In this document: positions 13,958 through 22,438 of the stretch, one piece after another
Position numbering within the stretch: the stretch's first letter is position 1
Layout of the letters: each line of letters opens with the position of its first letter
From: DATLYH01 sp035575035
GTDB taxonomy: Bacteria; Planctomycetota; Planctomycetia; Gemmatales; Gemmataceae
Direction: 5' to 3'
DNA length: 47,101 nucleotides
NCBI GenBank assembly: GCA_035575035.1
Contig: DATLYH010000362.1
Span: 1 to 47,101 of the forward strand
Position numbers and translations under genes: made by a program
The notes under the pieces: model-generated
Databases searched by the model: none
Told to the model about the DNA's origin: nothing
The model's input: the letters and a program-made list of their open reading frames with translations, nothing else

Positions 13958-15970
13958 CTACCGCAGCGGCTCGATCGCAACGGAACGGAACCTGGCGCCT
14001 GCCTCTCGGATATAGAGCCCGAGGCCACCGCCGGGTGGGAACGTCGGTTGGACGCGGCTGGGGTCTGGACACCAGCGCGGTAGGAATTCGGCGCCGACGG
14101 TCAACTTGTCTGGGGATGCGGTCCGGTCAACCGCGCCGACTCGGGCGCCTTCCCAGAAGACCGCGATCTGCTCCGGACGCACCTCGACCGCGAGCCGACG
14201 CCAGGGCCTTTGCGGCGCGGGCCCGGCGGCGCGGAAAGCGAGGGGCTTGTCGGCGACCGGGATGTTCGTGTAGTGGTCGTGAACTCTGCCGGACAGTTCC
14301 TGCCAACAGAGCCGCATTTGCAGCTTCACCTCGCTGTTCTTGGGCTCTTCGCCCTTCGGGTCCGGGCGCTCCTCCTGGTCGGCTTTCGAACTCGGCTGGT
14401 TGACGCGCGCGTTCCGGATAATGTTCTCGCTAAAGGTCAGCGAGAGAAGGGAATGAATGGTCCCCCGGCCGGTGGGATGTCGGCTGTGGGCCAGGTAAAC
14501 GCCCACCTGCTCGCCGGGGTTGAGCGGCTGGCAACGCGGATGCTGCACCTCGGCGCGGAAGCGGTAACGTTCCGCCCGCACCGCCGGCATCAGCTCGATC
14601 AGGCAACACCCCTGGAAGGCGTCAACGGCGAACACCCCTTCGCGGGGTACGACGGCCTCCATGACCGGGCCTTCGGTCAGGAGTCGGTACCTCCAGGGCG
14701 GCTCCCCCGTCGGGCCGATCAGGGAGGCCGTTTTCCCTTCGGCCAACTGCTGCTGGATCGGTCGAAGGGCTTCCTCCCGGGCTTGCTGTTGTTCCGGGGT
14801 CAACTCGGACCCCACCGCGATCGGGCGCTCGCCTGATCGGTCCCGGAAGGCCAAGACGGCCAGGACCGCCAGGGCAAGCGTGAACGCCAAGCCGAGGATC
14901 ACGGTCGGCTGCCGGCGGGCGGCGCGGGCCAGGCGGATCGGCCATGCCCGCGGCTGGGCCAACGGCGGCTCGCCGCGCAGCCAGCGGCCCAGGTCGTCCG
15001 CCAGGGCCTGGGCAGTGGTGTAGCGCTGTGCGGGGTCCTTCTCCAGACATTTCAGGATGACCGCTTCCAGGGCGGGGTCCAGCTGTCGCCGCAGCTGCCG
15101 GGGCGGCGCCGGTTCCGTGGTCAGAATCTGGCTGATGACCTGGTCGCGGCCCTGACCAGGGAATGGCCTTCGGCCGGTCAGCAGTTCGTACAGGATGACG
15201 CCCAGGGCCCAGACATCGGTCCGCGCGGAGATCTCCCCGGTTCGTCCGGCGGCCTGCTCCGGCGCCATGTAGGCCGGGGTGCCTAGCACCTGGCCGGTCT
15301 GCGTCAGCTCGGCGCTGGCATCCAGGACTTTGGCCAGGCCGAAGTCGGCGACGAGCGGTTCGCCATTTTCATCGAGGAGAATATTGGACGGCTTCAGATC
15401 GCGGTGGAGGATGCCGGCATCATGGGCGCACTGCACCGCTCGGGCGACCTTTTCCACCAGGGCGACTGCTGCCCGCGGGTCGGCGGTGAAGCGATCCCGG
15501 TGCTGGCTCAGGCTTCCCCCCTCAACCAGTTTCATGGTGAAGTAGCACTGCCCCTGGTGCTCGCCGACGTCATAGACCGGGACGATGTGGGGATGGCTGA
15601 GCCGGGCCTCAGCCCGGGCCTCCCGGCTAAACCGCACCAACTCAGCCGACGAGGCCGGTACCTCGGGCCGAATCATCTTCAGGGCCACGATCCGCCCCAG
15701 CACGCTGTCGCGCGCCCGGTAGACCACGCCCATCCCACCGCGGGCCAGCTCCCCCAGTAGTTCATACTTGCCGAACCAACGCCCGCCCGGTCCCTGCGGG
15801 CGGATCAAGGGTTCCTCCGCACTGGTCAAGCACTCGTCGGGCGAGACCGCAGCCGCGGCGGCCGCTTGCAAGGGGGTGGACCGTGCCGCCGCGGAAGAGT
15901 GGGCCGTGGGATCGCTGTAGGGGGCCGGCGTCGGCGGCGCAGAGCCATTCGAGCGGGCAGGCTCAGACAT
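13958..15970 (-). CDS. Membrane Ser/Thr protein kinase (Hanks type)
   Basis: 670 residues. A low-complexity N-terminal tail (1-62) precedes a complete kinase domain (about 69-335): glycine loop GELARGGMGVVY, K98 in VALKMI, HRDLKPSN with catalytic D191, DFG at 209-211 and YMAPEQ. One transmembrane helix follows (about 360-380, LGLAFTLALAVLAVLAF), then an extracytoplasmic domain (about 390-670) that looks like a lectin/concanavalin-type beta-sandwich near its end (PPGGGLGLYIREAGARFRS). Such kinases sense envelope signals. All catalytic residues are present. The ligand and target are unknown. It is divergent from queC. Confidence 0.93.
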   Translation of the reverse strand: MSEPARSNGSAPPTPAPYSDPTAHSSAAARSTPLQAAAAAAVSPDECLTSAEEPLIRPQGPGGRWFGKYELLGELARGGMGVVYRARDSVLGRIVALKMIRPEVPASSAELVRFSREARAEARLSHPHIVPVYDVGEHQGQCYFTMKLVEGGSLSQHRDRFTADPRAAVALVEKVARAVQCAHDAGILHRDLKPSNILLDENGEPLVADFGLAKVLDASAELTQTGQVLGTPAYMAPEQAAGRTGEISARTDVWALGVILYELLTGRRPFPGQGRDQVISQILTTEPAPPRQLRRQLDPALEAVILKCLEKDPAQRYTTAQALADDLGRWLRGEPPLAQPRAWPIRLARAARRQPTVILGLAFTLALAVLAVLAFRDRSGERPIAVGSELTPEQQQAREEALRPIQQQLAEGKTASLIGPTGEPPWRYRLLTEGPVMEAVVPREGVFAVDAFQGCCLIELMPAVRAERYRFRAEVQHPRCQPLNPGEQVGVYLAHSRHPTGRGTIHSLLSLTFSENIIRNARVNQPSSKADQEERPDPKGEEPKNSEVKLQMRLCWQELSGRVHDHYTNIPVADKPLAFRAAGPAPQRPWRRLAVEVRPEQIAVFWEGARVGAVDRTASPDKLTVGAEFLPRWCPDPSRVQPTFPPGGGLGLYIREAGARFRSVAIEPLR

Positions 15971-16249
15971 AGGAGATTACCACCCTTGAAAGGACCGGAT
16001 GGATGAGGGGATTGACGGCCGATCCCGCCCGCGCCCGGACAGTCCGGGCCAGATCCATCTCTGGAGTTGGCGGCGCCCGAGCCGGCTCGGAAGCACCGCG
16101 GGCGCCCCTTATTATCCACCGGGCCAGCCGCAACACAATTGAAAAATACTCACTAACTCTGAAACATCCGCCTCGGCGCGCGGGTCGCCAATCCGACATG
16201 TCCCGCCCGCTCGCCGGTGCTACCATAAGGCAGGAAAGGAGGGTTCCTC
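15971..16249. other. 279-bp divergent intergenic region (kinase / queC)
   Basis: Contains an AT-richer patch around 16134-16170 (TTGAAAAATACTCACTAACT) that probably holds promoter elements, but I see no clean -35/-10 pair. A good AAAGGAGGG ribosome site precedes queC. No preQ1 riboswitch pattern was recognised ahead of queC. Confidence 0.35.
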
Positions 16250-16954
16250 ATGGCAGCAGAAGGACGACCAGCGGTGGTGCTGCTCAGCGGCGGGCTCGAC
16301 TCGGCCACGGTGCTGGCCGTGGCGCGGCACGAGGGGTTCCGCTGTCACGCCCTGACCATCAACTACGGCCAGCGTCATGCCGCCGAGTTGGAGGCGGCCC
16401 GGCGCGTGGCCCAGGCGCTGGGGGTGGTGCAGCACCGAGTCCTCGACCTTGATCTGCGCATCTTCGGCGGCTCGGCCCTGACCGCCGACATCGCGGTCCC
16501 CAAGGACCGCCCCGCCGAGCAGATGGCCGAGGGCATTCCCATCACCTATGTGCCGGCCCGTAACACCCTGTTCCTCTCCCTGGCGCTGGCCTGGGCCGAG
16601 GTACTGGAAAGTTTCGACCTGTTTATCGGTGTCAATGCCCTTGACTACAGCGGCTATCCCGATTGCCGGCCCGCGTTCGTGGCGGCGTTCGAGCGGCTGG
16701 CCAACCTGGCCACCAAGGCCGGCGTCGAGGGGAAGGGACGGTTCCAGGTTCACGCCCCCCTCATCAATCTTTCCAAGGCCGAGATCATCCGCCTGGGGCA
16801 CTCGCTGGGGGTGGACTACCGCCTGACGCACAGCTGTTACGACCCGGCCCCCGACGGCGCGGCCTGCGGCCGGTGCGACTCCTGCCAGCTTCGCCGCGCC
16901 GGCTTCGAGGCCGCCGGCCTCCCCGACCCCACGCGTTACGCCGTGAACCGCTGA
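16250..16954 (+). CDS. queC: 7-cyano-7-deazaguanine synthase QueC
   Basis: 234 residues. QueC converts 7-carboxy-7-deazaguanine to preQ0 with ATP and ammonia on the way to queuosine. The PP-loop is SGGLDS (13-18). Substrate-pocket segments YVPARNTLFLS and GVNALDYSGYPDCRP are as in the family. Four zinc-ligand cysteines are at C196, C206, C209 and C212 (HSCYDP...CGRCDSC). Length is normal. The ATG follows AAAGGAGGG. No other queuosine gene is within the window. Confidence 0.97.
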   Translation: MAAEGRPAVVLLSGGLDSATVLAVARHEGFRCHALTINYGQRHAAELEAARRVAQALGVVQHRVLDLDLRIFGGSALTADIAVPKDRPAEQMAEGIPITYVPARNTLFLSLALAWAEVLESFDLFIGVNALDYSGYPDCRPAFVAAFERLANLATKAGVEGKGRFQVHAPLINLSKAEIIRLGHSLGVDYRLTHSCYDPAPDGAACGRCDSCQLRRAGFEAAGLPDPTRYAVNR

Positions 16955-17264
16955 CGCTCTGCCCGGCGTTTTTCACCCACGCCGGCGCCCTCTTTCCGGG
17001 AGGTCAGGCAAACCCGTCATCTCGGGAGGAGTCCGCAAGTCGGACCTTTCCTCCTGCCGGGCGGCGACGAAAAAGTCACCCCCGCTGACCGCCTTTACCC
17101 CAATTCTTCGCTAAGATTTCAAGAGGAACCGGTTGCCTGGCCCCGCCCGGTATGGTCCAATGAACCCACGCGGGAAGGCGACGGGTTCTCCTCACGTCGC
17201 GCCCGCCCGGAAGCAGTCGGCGGATCGCATCTCTATCCCGGAAGTGCAGAAGGAGTGGCCTCCG
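16955..17264. other. 310-bp intergenic region after queC
   Basis: Contains a hairpin at 17025-17054: outer GGAGGA/TCCTCC and inner GTCCG-CAAGT-CGGAC stems with a 3-nt bulge. It is not followed by a T-tract, so it may be a Rho-dependent 3' structure of queC. A plus-strand frame is open from 17133 into the next gene, but it is not protein-like before 17265. Nothing else is evident. Confidence 0.4.
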
Positions 17265-18635
17265 ATGGCAAGTGACATGGTGGTGGCACTCGGAAGGAGC
17301 ACCGTGGACGGGCGCACCTTGTTCGGCCATAACAGCGGCCGGCCCTCTCATTCCCCACCCTCCTCCCCAGGGGGAGAGGGGCGGGGAGTGAGGGGGGAAG
17401 GCCCGTGGCTTGTGCGCACGCCGGGCCGCTGCTTCGCCCCAGGTGAGAGACTCCGCACGCAGCACCTGGAGCTGCCCCAGGCCCGGCAGACCTACACCGT
17501 CGTCGGCGGCCAGTCGAAGGGCCTGTGGGGTTACCACCACGGCGTCAACGAGCATGGAGTGGCGATCGGCTACACTACCCTGCGGACCCGGTTGCAGTGC
17601 GACCGGCCGGGGTTGCTCGGCACCGATCTGGTTCGCCTTGGCCTGGAGCGGGCCAACTCGGCCCGGCAAGCAGTTGAGCTGTTGACCGATCTGGTGAGCC
17701 GGCACGGACAGGGAGCCTACCCCGGTTGCCCGCCGGCGGATCGGTACGACAGCGCCCTGTTGATCGCCGACGCGGCCGAGGCATTCGCCGTCGAGACCAG
17801 CGGCCAGCACTGGGTTTACCAGGAGATCCAGCAGGTGCGGGCCATGAGCGATGTCTGCACCATACACCAGGACTGGGACTGGATCGCCCGCGGCCTGGCC
17901 AGCCACGCCATTGGACAGGGGTGGTGGCCGGCCGACGGCAGCAAGCTCGACTTCGCCACCGCGGTCAGCGCCGCCCCGGATGCCGACCGGCCGGCCCTGC
18001 GCCGTTGGGGCCGGGCCACGCTGCTGCTGGAACAGCAAAACGGGCACATCGACCTGGCCTTCATCCGCCGGTTGCTGGGCGACCACTACGAGGGGACCGA
18101 GGACGAGGCGGACCCACTGCACAAGGTAACCGGCCCGGAACCGATCTGCCGGCACGAAGGGACTGGCGGCGCGACGGCGGCCAGCTTGGTAGCCCCGCTC
18201 GGCGGCGTACCGATGGCCTGGTGCGCCTTTGGCCCCCCGTGCACCGGCGTTTACCTCCCCGTCTTCCTCGACGGCGACTTGCCGTCGGCGTTCGGGCGGG
18301 ACAGGGAGTCGGCCGAGGCCCCCCTCGCCCGCCGGCTGTGGCAGCTGGTCCGCCAGGTCGGCGGCGATGCCGAGCGCTGGGCGGCGGCGCGGGTGGCCTT
18401 CGATCAACTACAGGCCCGGCTCGACCTGGACGCCGAGGAGTTTCTTGCCGAGACGGCCGATCTAAGGGAACGGGGCGACCGAGTCGAGTTTGGCCGGCTG
18501 GCGGGCCTGTTCATGCAGCATGCGGCCGAGCGCTTCGAGACGGTGCTGGAGGGGCTGCTCACTCCACCGGCCCGCCAGGCCGCGCCCGCCGGCGACCTGG
18601 AGCCCGCCGGCGCACCGGGCTTAAATGACGAATGA
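17265..18635 (+). CDS. Secernin-like peptidase C69 family homologue
   Basis: 456 residues resembling secernins and C69 dipeptidases, which are N-terminal-nucleophile hydrolases. Family features: VVALGRSTVDGRTLFGHNSGRP at the N-terminus (usual form CDTxVAL...NSDR), GERLRTQHLELPQ, GLWGYHHGVNEHGVAIGYT and YDSALLIADAAEAFAVET. Where the family has its nucleophilic Cys (CDT), this protein has MASDMVV, so Ser3 replaces Cys; it may be Ser-dependent or inactive. Residues about 26-46 (low-complexity Pro/Gly/Arg) are an in-frame insertion of a G/C-rich palindromic repeat. ATG 17265 follows AAGGAG. The stop is within a fold-back repeat (C-terminus GLNDE). Confidence 0.75.
   Translation: MASDMVVALGRSTVDGRTLFGHNSGRPSHSPPSSPGGEGRGVRGEGPWLVRTPGRCFAPGERLRTQHLELPQARQTYTVVGGQSKGLWGYHHGVNEHGVAIGYTTLRTRLQCDRPGLLGTDLVRLGLERANSARQAVELLTDLVSRHGQGAYPGCPPADRYDSALLIADAAEAFAVETSGQHWVYQEIQQVRAMSDVCTIHQDWDWIARGLASHAIGQGWWPADGSKLDFATAVSAAPDADRPALRRWGRATLLLEQQNGHIDLAFIRRLLGDHYEGTEDEADPLHKVTGPEPICRHEGTGGATAASLVAPLGGVPMAWCAFGPPCTGVYLPVFLDGDLPSAFGRDRESAEAPLARRLWQLVRQVGGDAERWAAARVAFDQLQARLDLDAEEFLAETADLRERGDRVEFGRLAGLFMQHAAERFETVLEGLLTPPARQAAPAGDLEPAGAPGLNDE
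17341..17400. repeat. Family D palindrome inserted in the C69 gene
   Basis: About 60 nt. The left arm CTCATTCCCCACCCTCCTCC is inversely related to the right arm GGGGAGAGGGGCGGGGAGTG. Related elements are at 33171-33228 (inside another gene) and 42552-42596 (intergenic). Here it adds about 20 residues of Ser/Pro/Gly/Arg without breaking the frame. Confidence 0.75.
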
Positions 18636-18810
18636 CGAAATCCGAAGGACGAAAGAATGACGAAGCCCGAAGGACGCCTGTCGAAGGCCGCGAGCATCGA
18701 GGAGTTTCCAGCGGGAGGCGTTCACCTTCGGTGAGTTGACATTCCCTCCTCGCCGGCGGCTTCGTCATTAGTCCTTCGGGCTTCGTCATTCTTTCGTCCT
18801 TCGTCATTAG
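18622..18810. repeat. Fold-back element (ii): AATGACG/GACGAAG repeats, 33-bp perfect arms
   Basis: The left arm 18643-18675 and right arm 18771-18803 are a perfect 33-bp inverted repeat built from GACGAA-GGAC-type heptamers, with further AATGACG units outside. The spacer is 95 nt. The left arm region contains the stop codon of the C69 gene (18633-18635), and the right arm ends about 40 nt before the next gene. Confidence 0.9.
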
Positions 18811-18841
18811 GAATTCGGCATTGGGGCGAAGGTGGTGTGCG

Positions 18842-19861
18842 GTGAGTGGACTGGTGAGCAGGGTACGGCGGTGGCTGAGCACGCCCCGCAAGCGGCCCGT
18901 GCCGGCCGTTCCATTCGAGGTGGCCTGCTCTTGTGGCCAGGTCGCCCGGGGGATGCGCCGGGTCCACTACCAGACTGTCTCCTGCACCGGCTGCGGCCAG
19001 CCGCTGTTCGTCCTGCCCGTCAGCGCCTACCCGTCCCCCGAGCAACTCGGCAAGCCCGAGCCGGCCCCGGCCGCGGCTGAGTCGGCCTACCCGTTTCCTT
19101 TCTCATTGGTCTTCCGCCCCTGGGGCCTGCCGCTGCTGGCCGCCATCCTGACCTTGATCGGAGTGATCATCGCCTACGCGCTGATCCTGCCGCGGCTGGG
19201 CCCATCCGCCGTCCCAGAGGAAGACCGGCTGTCGCCCGAGGAAAAAGTCCGGATGCATCTGGAGGCGGGGCAAAGGGCGCTGGCCGAGGGGAGCTTCCGG
19301 TTGGCGCTGGCAGAGCTGGACCAGGCGCTGGAGGTGCGTGACCGGGACTCCCCGGCCCTGTCGCTGAGTGAGAACCGACGGCTCAACCAACTCCATCGCG
19401 AGGCGGCGCTGCTAGCGGCCCTGTTGCGCAAATCGCTGGAGGAGATCTTGCACGAGGCGGCGACCGTGCGGCGCGACGAAGAATGGCAGGCGCAGTTCCG
19501 CGAGAACTACAAGGACCGGGCCGTGATTTTCGACGACGTGGTCCGGCGCGAGGCGGACGGCCGATGCTCGCTAGCCGTCTACGAGGTGCGGGTCAGCGGC
19601 GCGCCGGCCCGGCTGGAGTTGGGCGAGTTAAAGCTGCTGCAAGCGCTGCCGCTGGAACGGCCGCAGCGGCTGCTCTTCGGCGCCCGCATCGCCGGTGTGG
19701 CGCGGGAGGCACCGGGCATCTGGGTGGTGCGCTTCCGGCCGGACAGCGGCGTGCTGCTGACCGACCCGGAGGCGGTCGCCGCCTGCTCGCCCGTCCCCCT
19801 CGACGACGAACTGCACAAGGTGCTCCAACGGCAGGCAATGTGGGCGGCGGAACTGCCGTGA
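18842..19861 (+). CDS. Hypothetical membrane protein with N-terminal zinc ribbon
   Basis: About 339 residues. A CSCG...CTGCG four-cysteine zinc-ribbon-like segment (about 38-65) is followed by one transmembrane helix (about 98-120, LPLLAAILTLIGVIIAYALIL). Next is a helical, TPR-like region (HLEAGQRALAEGSFRLALAELDQALEV, about 140-200), then a globular C-terminal part. No named family. The start is uncertain: GTG 18842 is preceded by AAGGTGG, while a TTG at 18821 is also in frame. The zinc-ribbon, membrane and TPR order suggests an envelope scaffold or sensor (inference only). Confidence 0.65.
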   Translation: MSGLVSRVRRWLSTPRKRPVPAVPFEVACSCGQVARGMRRVHYQTVSCTGCGQPLFVLPVSAYPSPEQLGKPEPAPAAAESAYPFPFSLVFRPWGLPLLAAILTLIGVIIAYALILPRLGPSAVPEEDRLSPEEKVRMHLEAGQRALAEGSFRLALAELDQALEVRDRDSPALSLSENRRLNQLHREAALLAALLRKSLEEILHEAATVRRDEEWQAQFRENYKDRAVIFDDVVRREADGRCSLAVYEVRVSGAPARLELGELKLLQALPLERPQRLLFGARIAGVAREAPGIWVVRFRPDSGVLLTDPEAVAACSPVPLDDELHKVLQRQAMWAAELP

Positions 19862-19946
19862 AGGACAAGCGCCGGCCCGTCATGAGCCGCTCCGCTACGA
19901 CCCAAAGCCCACGTCCCAACCGCGGACTCATTCGGCCGAGCGGAAT

Positions 19947-20924
19947 CTAACAGTTCAGGTCCGCCGTATCGAGTCGTCCCTCGGTCCGCAGGCGGCGGAA
20001 ATGCTCCAGCGTTTGCCGGATCCCCTCCACCAAGGGCGTCCGCGGCATCGGCCCCAGGTCGCGCTGCAAGGCCGTGTCGTCCAGGTCATAGGCAATCGCA
20101 ATCTGCCGCTCGCCGAACGTGATCAACTCTGCCGCGGCCGGCTCCACCTCGCACACCGCCCGGTGGAACGCGGCGATGTCCACAACGTGGCCGCGCAGGT
20201 TGTATGACTTCGCCCCCTGGTACGGCGCTTCCAGGCAGCGCACGAAAGTCTTGGCCACGTCGTCCACATACTGCATGTCCTGCCGGCCGCCGTAGCTGAT
20301 GTGATATGGTCGGCCCAGCGCCAGTGATTTGATCGCCTTGGTCGGCTCGCTGGTCATACCGAAGTCCCGGCCGACACCATAGACCGTCCACGGCCGCAGC
20401 CCAATGCTCGACAGGCCGTGGTCCTGGTAATAGACGCGGGCATTCCCCTCGTTCGCACACTTGAAGACGCCGTAGTGCGTCGTCGGCAGCAGCGGCACGT
20501 CGTCGGCCAGCGGCTCGGCAGGATAGTTCTGTGGCGGGCCGAAAACCGCGGCCGAGCTGGCGTAGACCAATCGCTGCACCTGGTCGCGCCGGGCCTTGAC
20601 CGCCTCGAAGACGGCCAGGGTGCCGATGACGTTCACCGACGCGCCCAGAATCGGGTTCTCGCGGCAGACCGGTACCTGCAAACCGGCCAGGTGGATGACG
20701 TGACTGATCTCGTGCTGCGCAATGGCGCGGGTCAGCCCGGCCACGTCGCGGACATCCCCCGCGACGAAATGCACCTGCCGGACCTGCTCGGGGGTGAGGA
20801 TCAGATCAAGGCGGCGGGGATCTTCCTTGAGGTCGTAGATCCAGACCTGGTCGCCGCGTTGCAGCAGGTTGCGCACGATCCAACTGCCGATGCAGCCGTA
20901 ACCGCCTGTCAGAAGAACACGCAT
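19947..20924 (-). CDS. NAD-dependent epimerase/dehydratase (extended SDR)
   Basis: 325 residues. Rossmann NAD site TGGYGCIGSW at the N-terminus, D-V-x-D loop GDVRDVAGL, catalytic Ser in VYASSAAVFG, and YxxxK as Y-GVF-K in THYGVFKCANE. The substrate domain has SIGLRPWTVYG and SYGGRQDMQYVDDVAK. Members act on nucleotide sugars or similar substrates. The exact substrate is not readable. It is convergent with the zinc-ribbon membrane gene and divergent from the Gfo/Idh/MocA gene. Confidence 0.87.
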   Translation of the reverse strand: MRVLLTGGYGCIGSWIVRNLLQRGDQVWIYDLKEDPRRLDLILTPEQVRQVHFVAGDVRDVAGLTRAIAQHEISHVIHLAGLQVPVCRENPILGASVNVIGTLAVFEAVKARRDQVQRLVYASSAAVFGPPQNYPAEPLADDVPLLPTTHYGVFKCANEGNARVYYQDHGLSSIGLRPWTVYGVGRDFGMTSEPTKAIKSLALGRPYHISYGGRQDMQYVDDVAKTFVRCLEAPYQGAKSYNLRGHVVDIAAFHRAVCEVEPAAAELITFGERQIAIAYDLDDTALQRDLGPMPRTPLVEGIRQTLEHFRRLRTEGRLDTADLNC

Positions 20925-21205
20925 CGGGACAATCCCTGATTCATTGCCAGGAAGCTGTGGTAAGGCCCGTCAGGGCCGTCTGGTCCCATGCTATTTTGCA
21001 AGAAACGCCCTGGCTCTCCCAGTAGGACGCGGGTTCTCCGTCTGACCGTTTCTTGGGAAGAACATCCCGGCCGGATGCGACAGAGAAGCGGGGGCAGGGA
21101 GATGGTCGGATCATACCGCTGCCGTCCGGCGGCTTGCTACAATAGTCAACGACAAGCGACCGGACAACCTTGCGCGCGGCCTCTATCGGAGAGGATCGCA
21201 CCTTG
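20925..21205. other. 281-bp divergent intergenic region (SDR / oxidoreductase)
   Basis: A plus-strand TACAAT near 21137-21142 (in GGCTTGCTACAATAGTC) is a possible -10 for the oxidoreductase gene, without a good -35. A minus-strand promoter for the SDR gene could lie around the AT-richer 20988-21003 patch. No gene is seen. Confidence 0.3.
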
Positions 21206-22345
21206 GTGAGCGACCAATCGTCTGCCATCGGCATCGGTGTCATTGGCTGCGGCGGGTTCGGCCTCTTCGCCTTGCAGCAGTTTGCCCAGGTCCCCGGCGT
21301 GCGGCTCGTGGGCATGGCCGGCACCCACCGCGAGGCGGCCCGTGCCGCTGCCCGCCGCTTCGGCCTGCCCGATGTCATGGAGGTCGAGGCCCTGCTCCGG
21401 ATGCCGGACCTCGATCTCGTTTACATTGCCACGCCGCCGTTTCTGCACCATCCTCAGGCGATGCAGGCGCTGCGGGCCGGCAAACATGTCGTGGTCGAGA
21501 AGCCGACCGCCCTGGACCCGGCCCAGGCCGACGAGATGATCGCCGCCGCGCGGGAGCGCCATCTACTGCTGGCGACCAACCTGATGCAGCGCTATAACCC
21601 GCTGTTCGACACGATCCGGGAACTCCTGGAGCGCAAACCGCTGGGCGAGTTGCTCCATGCTTACTTCGAGAATTACGCCAGCGACGAGGGCCTGCCGCCG
21701 GAGCACTGGTTCTGGGACCGTAGCAAAAGCGGCGGCATCTTCGTCGAGCACGGCGTACACTTCTTCGACCTGTTCGCCGGTTGGCTCGGCCCGGGGAAGG
21801 TCGAGGCGGCGCAGGTCTGTCGGCGGCCCGGCACCGCCCTCGAGGACCAGGTCCAATGCACGGTGCGCTATGGCGACGTACTGGTCAATTTCTACCACGG
21901 CTTCACTCAGCCCGGCCGTCTGGATCGCCAGGAACTGCGGCTGGTCTTCGAGCGCGGCGACGTGCGGCTTGAGGAATGGATACCTGTCCGGGCGACCATC
22001 CATGCCCTGGTCGATGAGGCGGACACACGCACCTTGTGTGAGCTGTTCCCAGGGGCCCGCCTGGACGTGACGGCCTGGTACGCGGGAAAGGAGCGGGCCT
22101 GTTCGGGCCGGCACAAGGCGCTGGACGTTTACCAACTGGTGGAGCTGAAGTATGGCCAGGGAGACCTGAAAATGCACCGCTACAGCGAGTTGGTCCGCGC
22201 GTTTCTCGCGGACCAACTCGCCTGGCTCAGGGACCGCAGCCATGTGCGCCGGGTCACCGAGCAAAACGGGCGCGATGCTCTGGCGGTCGCTGTCGAGGCG
22301 GACCGCCTGGCTCACGGGCAGCGACTCGCCGAGCCCGGAGCATAA
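21206..22345 (+). CDS. Gfo/Idh/MocA family oxidoreductase
   Basis: About 379 residues. N-terminal NAD(P) Rossmann fold with IGVIGCGGFG, and the EKP motif of the family in HVVVEKPTALDPAQ. The C-terminal alpha/beta domain includes the GGIFVEHGVHFFDLFAGW helix with the expected His. These enzymes oxidise or reduce sugars, inositols and pyranosides. GTG 21206 follows GGAGAGGA at about 10 nt; a TTG one codon earlier is equally possible. The protein ends AEPGA, and the TAA is inside a family A repeat variant. First of three plus-strand genes with GH130 and a ThDP enzyme; a shared carbohydrate pathway is an inference. Confidence 0.87.
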   Translation: MSDQSSAIGIGVIGCGGFGLFALQQFAQVPGVRLVGMAGTHREAARAAARRFGLPDVMEVEALLRMPDLDLVYIATPPFLHHPQAMQALRAGKHVVVEKPTALDPAQADEMIAAARERHLLLATNLMQRYNPLFDTIRELLERKPLGELLHAYFENYASDEGLPPEHWFWDRSKSGGIFVEHGVHFFDLFAGWLGPGKVEAAQVCRRPGTALEDQVQCTVRYGDVLVNFYHGFTQPGRLDRQELRLVFERGDVRLEEWIPVRATIHALVDEADTRTLCELFPGARLDVTAWYAGKERACSGRHKALDVYQLVELKYGQGDLKMHRYSELVRAFLADQLAWLRDRSHVRRVTEQNGRDALAVAVEADRLAHGQRLAEPGA

Positions 22346-22415
22346 GCGACAGGTAACGTTTCTACCAGCCCGGCGACGGGTGAGGGCGCGCCCGTCGCCG
22401 GCGCTCCGTCCGGGC
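22331..22415. repeat. Family A repeats forming a hairpin
   Basis: A forward unit GAGCCCGGAGCATAAGCGAC (22331-22350), carrying the TAA stop of the oxidoreductase gene, is followed by an inverted-sense unit CCCGTCGCCGGCGCTCCG (from 22391). A perfect 9-bp stem GGCGACGGG/CCCGTCGCC (22372-22380 with 22391-22399) can form between them. Confidence 0.75.
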
Positions 22416-22438
22416 TTTGCGGTCAGGGAGGTCGGCTG

